Source of the DNA: Hymenopus coronatus
Lineage: Eukaryota > Arthropoda > Insecta > Mantodea > Hymenopodidae
Length of the DNA: 64,000 nt
Assembly: GCA_030762935.1 (NCBI GenBank)
Contig: CM060899.1
Location: forward strand, 67,072,501 to 67,136,500
Direction: 5' to 3'
Positions 1 to 9,722 of the stretch are shown piece by piece (positions within the stretch are counted from its first letter, which is position 1; every line of letters starts with the position of its first letter). The notes under the pieces were generated by a model. The model did no database searches. It was not told where the DNA came from and worked only from the letters and a program-made list of their open reading frames with translations. The translations under genes were made by a program, and so were the position numbers.

Positions 1-458
1 TTCGAGGCAAATTGTGACATATACCGTAGGCTAATCTTCCACATGCGCATGCGCGAGGGAATATGTAACTCGCTCCCCATAATTTGTCATTTTGCTGAAT
101 ACAAGACAAGCTGAATGTGACGGTAACACCAATATTTTGACTCGGCGTTTCTATTCCACCAGCGACAACAGCGCCACACGCGGACACTACCGGTTTTTGT
201 TTGCGTTTTTCATTTTGTTGTTGCTTGTACCGCAATTCAAACCACGTTACAGCGTGTAATACATATCGACAAACTCTGTCACTGTTAACAAAGTGGCTTT
301 CGGGAGAATTGTAATACAGGTAAATCTACATGTCATGTAAATAACACGGTCAAATATTATGTGTTCAAAAGCTTCTTCAATGAAGTTCGTTGCGCTCTCT
401 ACTAAAGCAGTGTGTACGCACAAAATACGTAGGAATTCGATTATGGGGAAATAACGAT
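1..458. other. Unassigned single-copy-looking DNA
   Basis: I see no convincing coding frame, RNA gene or match to the repeats found elsewhere in the window. Base composition is mixed, with moderately GC-rich stretches between 120 and 260. Confidence 0.5.
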
Positions 459-523
459 TTCGAATTTTTGGGTGAAATACATTGCCTTCTCTATATACAC
501 ATTGTACCTACATAAGAGGTGTG
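459..523 (+). mobile_element. R820 fragment, degenerate R end
   Basis: The segment reads atttcgaatttttgggtg and then a decayed form of the R palindrome (ccttctctatatacacattg). It lies directly upstream of a copy that starts with its own L end, the same head-to-tail order as in the arrays. Confidence 0.6.
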
Positions 524-530
524 ATAAAAA

Positions 531-1199
531 ATGTGATGCATTACATTCACATGACATTCTCTACATCTCTGCTACAAATTATTGCTAAAAAGCTTATGCT
601 TCTATTTACTTCATGCTAATTGAGAAAAATTTAGCAGAAATATCCTTATTACTTGCTTCCTTGTAAGTAGAAGCGAAATAAGGGAGTACCATAGGTTAAA
701 GTGATAGTCAAAAGCTGGCTGCTATGTGACTGAAGTTCCTTTGTATACACAGGAGTTGACAAGTTCCTGTATGAGAAAAGTATAAGTTTTTTAAAGCTGA
801 AACCATAAAATAGAATATCTCAAAAACGATCCAATCCACGAAAAAATCTATATAACATAAATTGTGTGCTTTCACGTGCTCTAAATGTTTTGTGTGTATG
901 TTTTTGTCCATCTCTTACGGTCTACCAGTTATGAAAAATTCGGTAAAATTGATCCAGAATTAAGTAGTCTTCAGAGCCTATTCCCAAAAAATTCAAGATA
1001 TACATTTTATTTGTTAGGTCAATATCTTTAATATACGATATTTCTATTACAATCGTTAGAGCCATTTTTTGAAAAAATCAAAATTTTCGAAAAAACTTCC
1101 ATGCAAAATGTAGTTGCTGTGGGGGGTATTTTTCTCAAAATCTTCGTGTTTCTTCCCTGGAAGATACTAAACTTAAATACCTACTTGGTGTTTCACCGG
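531..1199 (+). mobile_element. R820 copy, L end to near R, R end missing
   Basis: It starts at a decayed L end (gtgatgcattacattcacat, then gacattctctac) and follows the family order through the poly-G-flanked block at 1119-1131 and the ATACTAAACTTAAATACC block near 1166. It stops before the CA-rich stretch and the palindrome. It abuts an oppositely oriented copy at 1199/1200, which makes an inverted dimer. Confidence 0.8.
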
Positions 1200-1452
1200 C
1201 TCTAACAATTTTGATTAAAGTATCGTATATTCAAGATATTTACCTAATAATTAAAATGTATATCTTGAATTTTCTGGGAATAGCCTCTGAAGACTACTTT
1301 ATTCTGAATGAATTTTACGGACTTTTGCATAACAGCCAAACCGTAAGAGATGGACAAAGATTTACCACACAAAAATGTAGAGCACATTAAAACACACAAT
1401 TTATGTTATATACATTTTTTCGTGGAGTTGGTTGTTGTTGGTTTCAGCGTTG
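1200..1452 (-). mobile_element. R820 fragment, inverted partner of 531-1199
   Basis: The family core is read in reverse, from ctaacaattttgattaaagt through the ctgggaatagcctctgaaga block to the tcgtggagttg block, and ends at ggtttcagc. It shares its core with the left arm, so the two arms could fold back on each other. Confidence 0.8.
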
Positions 1453-2105
1453 AAAAGCATATGAATGAAAGACATCAGATTTTTTATCTTCCCTCATATA
1501 TTATTTCCGAAATGTGCAGGACCCCGGCATCTGCTAATTTCTATACTTTCTGCTCATTTATGTGAGAATTTTTTACAAATGTTTATGACTAATCACCTAC
1601 TTCTCCTCCAAAGTGAAATGGAATAAAGGGGAAAGGTTGAAATCTTACGTGAGCGCTATTTTAGGAACGTAGAGCTTGCATTATTTAGGAGAGTTTGAAT
1701 CCTCACCTACTCCATGCTCTATTCCGGCTGCTATATACACATCCGTGCGAGAGAAAGAGCGTTCTATTGTCCATCAACTGACGTTTGCTTAGCAAATAGC
1801 GAGATTTACCTTCCTCTAAGGCATTTGCTAATATTTACGTTCGCTTTAAATCTGTCAAACTACTGACCGACGATATTTTCTAGATAACAATCATTACTTT
1901 CTCTAAACGTATTATTACATAGTGTATACAGGATGTTAATGAAATATACCGAAATATGTTCACAGTATATGTAGATTACCTAAGTAATTTGAGACAGGAG
2001 ACTTATTTCGAAGTAACGGCTATAAGTTTCTTAAGTGCCAGTACGCCACTGGCTAATTTATCAACCATTCAAGAGCATAACACGAAAAACGAAGGGACAT
2101 ATTAC
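1453..2105. other. Unassigned AT-rich DNA
   Basis: No gene, RNA or repeat match is recognised. The stretch separates an R820 dimer from a tRNA-derived SINE. Confidence 0.45.
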
Positions 2106-2212
2106 AGCGTACCTCTCTAGCGTAGTGGTTATGATACTGGCTTTCAAGTGAAAGATAGTTTCCGAGTTCGGGTCTCGTTCACGCATCGCGGCACTTCGTC
2201 TGGAATGAAAAC

Positions 2213-2265
<53 letters not shown>
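2106..2265 (+). mobile_element. tRNA-derived SINE with (AAT)n tail
   Basis: A pol III A-box-like block (TAGCGTAGTGGTT, 2119-2131) and a B-box-like block (GAGTTCGGGTCTC, 2164-2176) sit at tRNA-like spacing. They are followed by about 35 bp and then an (AAT)n run at 2213-2265. The layout of tRNA head, short body and simple-repeat tail fits a SINE. The tRNA cannot be folded well enough to name an amino acid. Confidence 0.55.
2213..2265 (+). repeat. (AAT)n microsatellite
   Basis: About 17 units of ATA/AAT, probably the tail of the upstream SINE. The same motif recurs at 12705, 13000 and 18358. Confidence 0.95.
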
Positions 2266-2266
<1 letters not shown>

Positions 2267-2324
2267 CATGTATTCAATGACAGCAATCGAACTCATGACC
2301 TTTGGGATAGCAGCTTACGGCGTT

Positions 2325-2375
2325 ACGCAATACCTTCTCTATATACTATATACATAGTACGTGTAGAGAAAGTAA
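2325..2375 (+). mobile_element. R820 solo R end
   Basis: Contains taccttctctatatacta, the central TATACATAGTA and then GTAGAGAAAGTAA. Only the terminal palindrome survives. Confidence 0.8.
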
Positions 2376-2400
2376 AATGGGAATATACTAAGTGCTAGGA

Positions 2401-2568
2401 GCGGCGCCGTGTCCGAGTGACCATTCGCCTCCCACCTAGGCGGCCCGGGTTCGATCCCCAGCGCCCGCATGAGGACTTTGTAGTGGACAACGAAGCGTGT
2501 GGGTGGGTTTACTCCGAGTACTCCGGTTTCCCCCGCCACTCATTCCACTAATCATCTTTCCTAGCACC
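2401..2568 (+). mobile_element. SINE2 copy (Ser/Leu-like tRNA head)
   Basis: The head has a class II tRNA look, with an A-box region GCCGTGTCCGAGTGACC and B-box GGTTCGATCCCC at 2449-2460. The body contains the block ggtttcccccgcca that is seen in every SINE2. The same element in reverse follows immediately at 2588. Confidence 0.75.
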
Positions 2569-2587
2569 CATTTCTTTTTTTTTTTTT

Positions 2588-2762
2588 TGTTGTAGTGCTT
2601 AACGCCCGCTTTTACTACTTGTGGCACCACAGGCGATGACACTGGTGATACATTAAATGAAGATGGAGCACCGGTGGAATGCAATGACGGGGAAACTGGA
2701 AAAAAAACCCGCCCCTGCGTCCTTTTGTCTACCGCATATCTCACATACCATCGCTTGGAATC
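2588..2762 (-). mobile_element. SINE2 copy, inverted relative to 2401
   Basis: It begins tagtgcttaacgcccgcttt and runs through the gatggagcaccggtggaatg body block to a decayed B-box near 2755. The same blocks in the same order occur at 27041-27270 and 55723-55972. The T-run at 2574-2589 is its A-rich 3' tail. Confidence 0.8.
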
Positions 2763-3061
2763 GAACTCAGGGCATCTAGGAGCAAAATATCACTATTATT
2801 GTGTATAAATGTCATTAAAATGTATTACATACCCTGGATTTTCCAAATTTCACAAATGCACCACTTTAACTTGAAAGGGTGCCGATGAGTTCTGCAACTC
2901 CTTTAACGCACAACCAAAAGCGGTGAAGTTGGGTCACCTGGTTTGCAAAATTCATCCAGAATGCAGAGAACCTCACAGGCTATTAGAGAAAGTAAAATTG
3001 GACTAACGACTGAACTATCTTTGTCCCTAACAAGCAGCCGTCACGTGGAATAATTGATTTG
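2763..3061. other. Mostly unassigned; traces of R820
   Basis: Short pieces of R820 (tgcaaaattcatccagaa near 2944 and tagagaaagtaaaa near 2983) lie in otherwise unassigned sequence. The block 3013-3061 (aagcagc, then cacgtgga) matches 6617-6660 and is the left flank of the SINE3 insertion. Confidence 0.5.
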
Positions 3062-3275
3062 ATTTAATTGTTTGTTTATTTGTTTTTTTCAAAGCATCCG
3101 TATGTAGAACAGGAGTAGGATAAATAGGGTCAATGCCATAACGGGTTTTTGAACCACGGATCTCCTGGTCTCTAGCCGGTTGCTCTACCACTGCGCTACC
3201 ATGGTAACATGCCGGCACAGCATTAAATTCCTTAACTGACATGCATGCTTCCCGAAAAACCTTAAGGTAATATAT
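3062..3275 (-). mobile_element. SINE3 copy
   Basis: On the minus strand the order is leader (ccggcatg), tRNA-like head (tagcgcagtggtagagcaac and a B-box GTGGTTCAAAAACC), then a tail running cctatttatcctactcctg. The head matches 21297-21367, where it folds as a cloverleaf. Flanks with attgattt on both sides suggest a target duplication. The uninterrupted target is present at 6617-6768. Confidence 0.75.
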
Positions 3276-3332
3276 AAATATCTATTATTTTTCAGTCTGA
3301 CTCTACCTATCCAATTGATTTTTTTTTTTTTT

Positions 3333-3428
3333 CCTCCTTAACTATTTAAACCATCGTGACAGAGAAAAACAAAGACGTTCAAAGGAGAGAGGTTAAGCAG
3401 GAAGAAATATAACAGTTGTTTAAACATG
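3333..3428 (+). repeat. Dispersed repeat paired with 6676-6768
   Basis: The blocks aaaggagagaggttaagcag and aacagttgttt occur here and at 6676-6768 in the same order. Together with 3013-3061 they reconstruct one target sequence split by SINE3. Confidence 0.8.
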
Positions 3429-3431
3429 AAG

Positions 3432-3703
3432 TAATTTAATAAAAACTGTTAAAGGCATTTTTGAGAAATTCAAAATTTTCAAAATATGTTCCATGTAAAA
3501 GGTAGTTAAGGTTAGGGGGATTTTCTTGAAAATATTCCTGTCGTATTCTCGGAAGATACTAAACTTAAATACCAAGTTTGTTATTTAACCGTGTTTTCGT
3601 TGTTGACAGACACACGGATATTTTTCTAAAAATGTTCTTTTTTTAAATTGAGCTGACCTAGTGAAATCTCGGTGTAGAATTTTTTGGAGGGAATGCAATC
3701 GAG
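3432..3703 (+). mobile_element. R820 fragment, right half
   Basis: It runs from the ggcatttttgagaaattcaa block, through actaaacttaaataccaagt, to ggagggaatgcaa. Both the L half and the R palindrome are missing. Confidence 0.8.
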
Positions 3704-4139
3704 ACACTATGTACTGTCTGTTCGGCGGTGTTTTAGCTAGTGGGTGTGGGCGCCCTTCTAAGCAGGTAGAGGTGGTGTTTTCTTAGTCCGAAGCAAGCAA
3801 GGGGTAAAGGCGCGTGACTGAGTGGAACAAGGAAGCACTGTTGCCGATAATATTTGTGTGTTCAGTGAGTACTGTCTGATTTTATAGACTCGTTGCTAGA
3901 TTCTGAGTAAAGTATTGCAACACTGTTGACTATTTTGCCTCTCACAGGTTAAAGTGTTATTTGAGCGATAAATATACCTCGGATTTTAGGTTATATGCCT
4001 ATTTTTCTAAAGAAAGAAACAACAACCAATGATATATGTTCAGGTTTCATGATACATTACACCTACTGTAGAAGTTTTATTGTACCTAAAAGTGCCTACT
4101 TTACCCGAATGTGTCTATTTTATAAGTTTTAAGTCTAAA
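3704..4139 (-). repeat. Inverted relative of the 6119-6660 tandem repeat
   Basis: The block at 3712-3755 (tgtctgttcggcggtgtttt) is the reverse complement of the block at 6185-6222. The block near 3977 (acctcggattttaggt) is the reverse complement of part of 6424-6455. About 190 bp at 3770-3960 has no counterpart in the 6.1-6.6 kb units. Confidence 0.65.
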
Positions 4140-4167
4140 AACCCCTATTTAACTTAAATACAGTATA

Positions 4168-4601
4168 CAGGCCGTTTCAAAAAACACCAAACGAAGATAT
4201 CAGTCGATTAGCTTACACTCTGACTTGTCCGAAACCTGATGTTGCATCCTTCAAACTCCTCTATTTAAAGTTTTATGTGTGTTTAAATGTGTGTTTGGGA
4301 TTAGGCAGCGAAGGAACAACGGTTGTCATACGCCACACCCACATGCTACGTTTTCCATTTCTAAGGTGACCTGTCTCGCGCCCGCATGTCTATCAAACTA
4401 CGCCTACACCACGCGAATGGGACCTTCGCTACCAACTGGCATCTCTCATGGAGTGGTCAGGCATGTACGACTGCCTAATCCATGGGGATTTTATGACAGT
4501 TTTTGTATGTGCCGAATTTAGAGCTGAAAATCATATTCTCGTATCACGTGCGGTAAGACCAACAAGGTCATCTTCCTTTGGTGTCGTTTTGAAATACCCT
4601 G
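4168..4601. mobile_element. 434-bp TIR element flanked by TA (MITE-like)
   Basis: The left end CAGGCCGTTTCAAAAAACAC and the right end, read in reverse as CAGGGTATTTCAAAACGACA, continue as matching CCAAA-GAAGAT sequence. The result is a terminal inverted repeat of about 36 bp with TA on both sides. This is the signature of a Tc1/mariner-type element. The interior carries no transposase motif, so it is a non-autonomous derivative. Confidence 0.7.
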
Positions 4602-4603
4602 TA

Positions 4604-5020
4604 TATATGTTCCCTTTAAAATTATTTTGAAGCAAATTTTCAAATCCTTCATAGCTTGACTAACAAATTAAAATGAAACATTTCAGACGTTACATACATA
4701 AAGCTGAGAAGCTTGAACACGATACTGACCACACCTAACTGTAAATGAGAAGGGAGGGGTTAAAGACCTGGAGTGCATGCCTTGAAAGAAATTTTGCGGT
4801 CAACAAACTCATGATTTCTACCAACTCTTTTTGTAGCATAAAAACACCATCTTTTAATACTAACACCTCTCTAGAAAAAGGTTCTTGTTCCCTCATTTAC
4901 AGAAAGTGGTCTTGTTTGCAGTAAAGTAATAGTGCAAACATTGAGATGGACGACAAATAGAAACTTAAATAAAACATAGTGCACTGCATTTAATTACTTT
5001 AGAAAAGAAATTATAAATTT
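4604..5020. other. Unassigned AT-rich DNA
   Basis: No gene or repeat match is recognised between the MITE and the full-length R820 copy. Confidence 0.45.
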
Positions 5021-5837
5021 TTACTTTCTCTATATGTACTATGTACATATTGTATAGAGAAGGTATTGCACTCCACCCAAAAACTCGATACAGAGTTTTC
5101 CCTGTAGAAAAAAAAACATTTTCAGAAAAAGGTCCGTGTGTGTCCGTGTGTCTGCGAACACGATAACTCAAAAACGAAAAGTCTGTAAAATACCAAACTT
5201 GGTATTTTGGTTTAGTATCTTCCAGGGATGTGACGCGAAGATTTAAAAAAAATCCCTCCACCCCAAACTATTCTTTACTGGAACTTTTTTCGAATATTTT
5301 GATTTTCTCAAAAATGGCTCTAACGATTTTTATTCAAATATGATATATTAAAGATATTTACCTGACAAATAAAATGTATATCTTAAATTTTCTGGGAATG
5401 GCCCATGAAGACCTCTTTATTCTGGATGAATTTTAAGGAATTTTGCATAACTGCTAAACCGTAAGAATGGATAAAAAGTTACCACACAAAAATGTAGAGC
5501 ACATTAAAACAATCAGTTTATTTTATATGCATTTGTTTCGTGGAGTTGATCGTTCTTTATTTTTGGTTCAGTTAAAAAAAAAACTTCGCTTTTCACGCAC
5601 AGGAATTTGTCGGCTCCTTTCCATACAAAGGAACATCAGTCACATAGCAACCAGCTTTTGACTATCACTTTAACCTATGGTACTCCCTTATTTCGCTTCT
5701 TCTTACAAGGAAGCACGTAATAAGGCTATTTCTACTAATTTTTTCTTGATTAGCATAAAGTAAATAGAAGCATAAGCTTTCTAACAATAATATGTTCTAG
5801 AGATGTAGGGAAAGTCATGTGAATGGGTTGCATCAGA
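5021..5837 (-). mobile_element. R820, full-length reference copy (817 bp)
   Basis: Read on the + strand, the order is R end TTACTTTCTCTATATGTACT with its palindrome around TGTACA (5021-5070), the TG/GTGTC stretch (5135-5160), the internal palindrome ATACCAAACTTGGTAT (5190-5205), the core ctgggaatggcc (5391), and the tagcaaccagcttttgacta block (5645). It ends at L in reversed TCTGATG form, finishing CATCAGA at 5837. There is no reading frame longer than chance and no Rep, helicase or transposase motif. ACTTTCTCTA near R recurs as an inverted repeat about 25 nt inside L. The family resembles Helentron-associated non-autonomous elements; that class is inference. Confidence 0.85.
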
Positions 5838-6118
5838 TTTTTGTGGTCATTGTTTTGTTAATACACTTTATTTCTTTATACAATCGTTGTTTAGTAATTA
5901 AAATAATTAAGATATTAATATGCTTTTTTGCTTTTTAATTGTTTAATTAAGGGACAAGTGTTTATGATTGTTTGCTTCTAATGCAGTTTTTCCTTTTATA
6001 TAAACAATAGGCCTATAACAATTGTGTGCTTTTTTTCTCATTTCTATTTTGAGTTCACAATTAAATTGAAAACGCTAAAATGCTATTATAAGAGGTTGGT
6101 TTAATATTTTTAAGCCTT
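5838..6118. other. Unassigned AT-rich DNA
   Basis: Strongly AT-rich sequence with T-runs. No gene or repeat match is recognised before the tandem repeat that begins near 6119. Confidence 0.5.
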
Positions 6119-6403
6119 TTTAGGTGCTTAAAGCTTCTAATTTTAGAGCCTAAAAATCCTAGGTCTAGCTTTAAGCCACCCCAACCCACTAGCTATAACA
6201 CCGCTGAACAGACAGCAAGTAATTTTTACATATAGAGAAAGTTTAAAAAAAAACAAAAAAAAAAAAAAACAAAGGCTTACGCTGTCAAAATAGCAAAATT
6301 TTACCAAAATTACATTTTTAGAACATTTATTTGTATAGGGGGAAATAAAGTACTCATTATTGGACTAGCACTTAACATACCTTAGTCCCTAAGAAGCAGC
6401 TGA
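6119..6403 (+). repeat. 285-bp tandem repeat, unit 1
   Basis: Unit 1 starts at gtgcttaaagcttctaattt and contains cccactagctataacaccgc, an A-rich block and aaaggcttacgctgtcaaaa. The next unit repeats these blocks in order after 285 bp. Confidence 0.85.
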
Positions 6404-6660
6404 CAGTGCTTAAAGTTTCTAATTTTGGAGCCTAAAAATCCGAGGTCTAACGATAAGTCACCCCAACCCACTAGCCATAACACCGCTGAACAGACAGCAA
6501 GTAATTATTACATATAGAGAAAGTTAAAAAAAAAAAAACAACAAAAAAAAAACAAAGGCTTACGCTGTCAAAATAGCAAAATTTTACCAAAATTAAATTT
6601 TTAGAATATTTAACATGTCTTAGTCCTTAAGAAGCAGCTGGCACGTGGATGAATTGATTT
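6404..6660 (+). repeat. 285-bp tandem repeat, unit 2 (partial)
   Basis: A direct repeat of 6119-6375 with scattered substitutions and a somewhat different A-rich block. It ends in the cttagtccttaagaagcagc block that also closes unit 1 at 6381. Confidence 0.85.
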
Positions 6661-6675
6661 GTTTGTTTGGTTTTT

Positions 6676-6768
6676 CTTTTAACTCATTAAAGCATCGTGA
6701 GGGAGGGAAAACAAAGGAGATAAAAGGAGAGAGGTTAAGCAGGGAGAGATAGAACAGTTGTTTTGAAC
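6676..6768 (+). repeat. Second copy of repeat 3333-3428
   Basis: It shares aaaggagagaggttaagcag and gaacagttgttt with 3333-3428. Together with 6617-6665 it gives the pre-insertion form of the SINE3 site at 3062-3320. Confidence 0.8.
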
Positions 6769-6770
6769 CC

Positions 6771-7171
6771 TGGATTAAGGGATGCGAGAACTTAAAAGAA
6801 ATGTGTGCAAGGGGTGATGAATCTGTAATCTGATTTTACTTTACCATATAATGAAGTCGCTCTCCCCCAGAGGGGTGCGGGGGTAGCGAGGTGGTAATTC
6901 CATTACAGCGTAATTGTGATGGGTTGATGAGACGAACTGGATGCTGGGAGTCTTATCTTTCCTTCAGGACAAGCGTTTTTCCTCCCTTTTCGTTAGCCTT
7001 ATCCTAAAAAGCTAGGACTCCCCCAGCGCTTAAATTTCTTAATACTGTCCCAGATTAACAAAACAGTTTCTATAACGTCCACATCGTTTAAACTCCTTCC
7101 TAAAATGTCGACTTAAGCGCTAGTGTACCTTCTTTCTTAACTACTAGGCTTACGTCGGGAACAACATAAAA
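6771..7171. other. Unassigned DNA
   Basis: A more GC-rich stretch around 6860-6960 (ctcccccagaggggtgcggg). No open frame of convincing length and no repeat match. Confidence 0.45.
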
Positions 7172-7205
7172 TCTGGGTTACATTCACGCGACTTTCTCTA
7201 TCCAT
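7172..7205 (+). mobile_element. R820 solo L end
   Basis: Reads TCTGGGTTACATTCACGCGA and then CTTTCTCTA, matching the L terminus including the 11-mer. Sequence to the right does not continue into the family. Confidence 0.65.
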
Positions 7206-7375
7206 TATGCTTTCTTTACTAGTACAGTAAACAAGTATTGTAAGTAGAATAGAGCCACGGTAATTGAACCCGGTCTTAAGAAACTTAACATTTTACTCAA
7301 AACTAGATAGAGAAAATCTCGTTTTTATATGTTATCTCCACGCATGTTTTACGCACTTACAAATGTGTTACATTT
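7206..7375. other. Unassigned DNA
   Basis: No recognisable feature. Confidence 0.4.
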
Positions 7376-8187
7376 TTACTTTCTCTGTACGTACTATGTA
7401 CATAGGTATAGGAAAGTTTTTGATATCGAGATTTTACCGGAAATATACGTTTTAGGGTCCCCTATATTCAAAAAAAGGTTCATGTGTGTGTGTGTGTTCG
7501 TGTGTCAGTGAACACGATAACTTAAAAATGAAAAGACGGTAAAATACTAAACTTGGTATTTAAGTTTAGTATCTTCCAGGGATGCGGCACAAAGATTTTG
7601 AGAAAAATCCCCCACTCCAAACTACCCTTTTAAAACTTTTGATTTTCTCAAAAATGGCTTTAACAATTTTATTAAAATATCGTACATTAAAGATATTTAG
7701 TTGACAAATAAAATGTATATCCTGAATTTTCTGGGAATAGCTTCTGAAGACCTCTTTACTCTGGATGAATTTTACGAACTTTTCCGTAACTGCCAATCCG
7801 TAAGAGATACACAAAAACTTACTACACAAAAAAATGTAGACCAGGATAAAACACACAATTTATGTCATATACATTTTTTTCGTGGAATTGATCGTTTTTT
7901 TAGATATTCCTTGTTTTTAGTTTCAGCTTTGAAAAACTTATACTTTTCTCATACAGGAATGTGTGAACTCCTGTCCATACAAACAAAGGATCTTCAGTCA
8001 CATAGCAACCAGCTTCTGACTATCACTTTAACCCATGGTACTCCCTTGTTTCGCTTCTACTTACAAGTAAGTAATAAGACTATTTCTGCTAATTTTTTTA
8101 TTGCATGAAGTAAATAGAGGCATAAGCTTTCTAACAATAATTTGTTGCAGGGATATAGAGAAAGTTAGGTGAATGGAACACATCAGG
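7376..8187 (-). mobile_element. R820 full-length copy, array unit 1
   Basis: Full order from the R palindrome (7376-7425) to the L end finishing catcagg at 8187. The next copy's R end starts 3 nt later. The 135-residue frame spanning 7701-8108 is a chance frame in repeat DNA, because other copies do not preserve it. Confidence 0.85.
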
Positions 8188-8190
8188 TTT

Positions 8191-8562
8191 TTACTTTTTC
8201 TGCACGTACAATGCACAGACAGTATAGAGAAGGGGTTGCATTCCTCCCAAAAATTGGATATAGAGATTTCACTGAAAATAGGCCTTTTAGGGTTCCCTGT
8301 ATAAAAAAAAATTAAAAACTGGTCCGAGTAACACCATATATAGAAATTTACAGGGAAAATAAATCTTATATCTGGAATATTCTGGGAATAACCTCTGAGC
8401 ACCACTTTTTTCTGGATGTATTTTGCTGGACTTTGCATAGCTGGTAAACCGTAAGAGATAGACAAAAGCTTACTCCACAAAATATGTAGATCTCGTTAAA
8501 ACACAATTTATTTCATATAGATTTTTATTTCGTAGAGCTCACCATTTTTGAAATATTGCTTA
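8191..8562 (-). mobile_element. R820 copy, array unit 2, deleted and L-truncated
   Basis: It starts with the R palindrome (ttactttttctgcacgtaca) and has lost the segment between the TG-rich stretch and the tatttac block. It stops at gaaatattgcttatt, where the next R end begins. Confidence 0.8.
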
Positions 8563-9155
8563 TTTTTACTTTCTCTACACGTACTATGTACCTACCTTTT
8601 ACATGGAACATTTTTCGAAAATTTTGATTTTCATAAAAATGGCTCTAACGATTTTGATTAAAAGATCGTATATTAAAGATATTCACCTGAAAAATAAAAT
8701 GTATGTCTTGAATTTTCTGGGAATAGCCTCTTAAGACTACTTTACTCCGGAAGCATTTTACGGAATTTTGCATAGCTGCTAAACCGTAAGAGATGGACAA
8801 AAATTGACCATATAAGAATGTGCAGCACATTAAAGTACACAATTTATGTTATATACATTTTTTTACGAGGAGTTGATTGTTTTTAAGATATTTCTTGTTT
8901 TCAGTTTCAGCTTTGAAAATCGTACAGGAGTTTGTCATCTCCTATCCATACAAACAAAGGAACTTCAGTCACATAGCAACCAGTTCACTTTAACCTTTGA
9001 TACTTCCTTATTTCGCTTCTACTTAAAAGGAAACAAGTAATAAGACTGTCCCGGCTAATTTTTTTCAATTAGCATGAGTAAATTGAGGCATAAGCTTTTT
9101 AACAATAATTTGTTGCAGAGATGTAGAGAAAGTCATGTGAATGGAACACGTCAGA
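8563..9155 (-). mobile_element. R820 copy, array unit 3, deletion next to R
   Basis: Half of the R palindrome (ttactttctctacacgtact) is joined directly to the ccttttacatggaac block, removing about 200 bp. The rest runs to a good L end at 9155 (acacgtcaga). Confidence 0.8.
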
Positions 9156-9722
9156 TTTTTTCAACCTGCTTTGCTTTAACACCGACTTATCAGCACCTGA
9201 TACCCACACGTTTAACGCTATGTAGTTGCGTTATGTTTATCCGGGGAACATGCATCGCCGATCTCAAATTACTTATATCAGTCACCTGCACAAACTCGCA
9301 AATTATTTCGGTGTAGTTCATTAACGCCTGTAGGTATATATATTTAGTAACAACATAGAATGAACATGGAATAAGTGAAATAACAAGAGAAGATGTGCTT
9401 TTCCTTTTATTTATGTATATAAGGAATGTTAAGTAAAACACCATTATAAGACCATTAACAGAGCGACGCCCTTCACCCAGGTGTAAATGATATATTTTCC
9501 TTTGGGGGTCTCGCTCGCTGATAATGATAAACTGCAACTATAATTAGTGCGGAGACTGTATGATTTATCGCTGGTAATGGATCTGGCTGGTTGCTATGTG
9601 CTATTACCCAAGTACCCAACACCAAATGGAATAACAATTATAACATGCTCACGCATTCCATACAAAATATATTACACTGTTACATTACACCACGTAAAAC
9701 AAATTAAAACGTCGTTACATTT
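9156..9722. other. Unassigned DNA
   Basis: No repeat match and no coding frame I can support. Confidence 0.45.

Noticed and set aside
5021..5070. R palindrome as a rho-independent terminator or an operator
   Set aside because: This is eukaryotic repeat DNA. The palindrome always occurs at the R820 tip and has no gene beside it.
5021..5837. R820 as a canonical Helitron
   Set aside because: The L tip starts with TC, but the R tip ends AGAAAGTAA and not CTRR, and the hairpin lies directly at the tip. A Helentron-like relationship remains only a hypothesis.
5021..5837. R820 as a cut-and-paste TIR transposon
   Set aside because: The inverted 11-mers are not at equal distance from the tips, and two empty sites show no clear target duplication.
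7701..8108. 135-codon open frame on the + strand
   Set aside because: It lies wholly inside an R820 copy, other copies do not keep the frame, and it has no protein motif.
8061..8480. 139-codon open frame on the - strand
   Set aside because: It crosses the border between two R820 array units, so it is an accidental frame.
7376..9155. Repeat arrays as CRISPR
   Set aside because: Units are about 0.3-0.8 kb, vary in length and have no unique spacers of uniform size.
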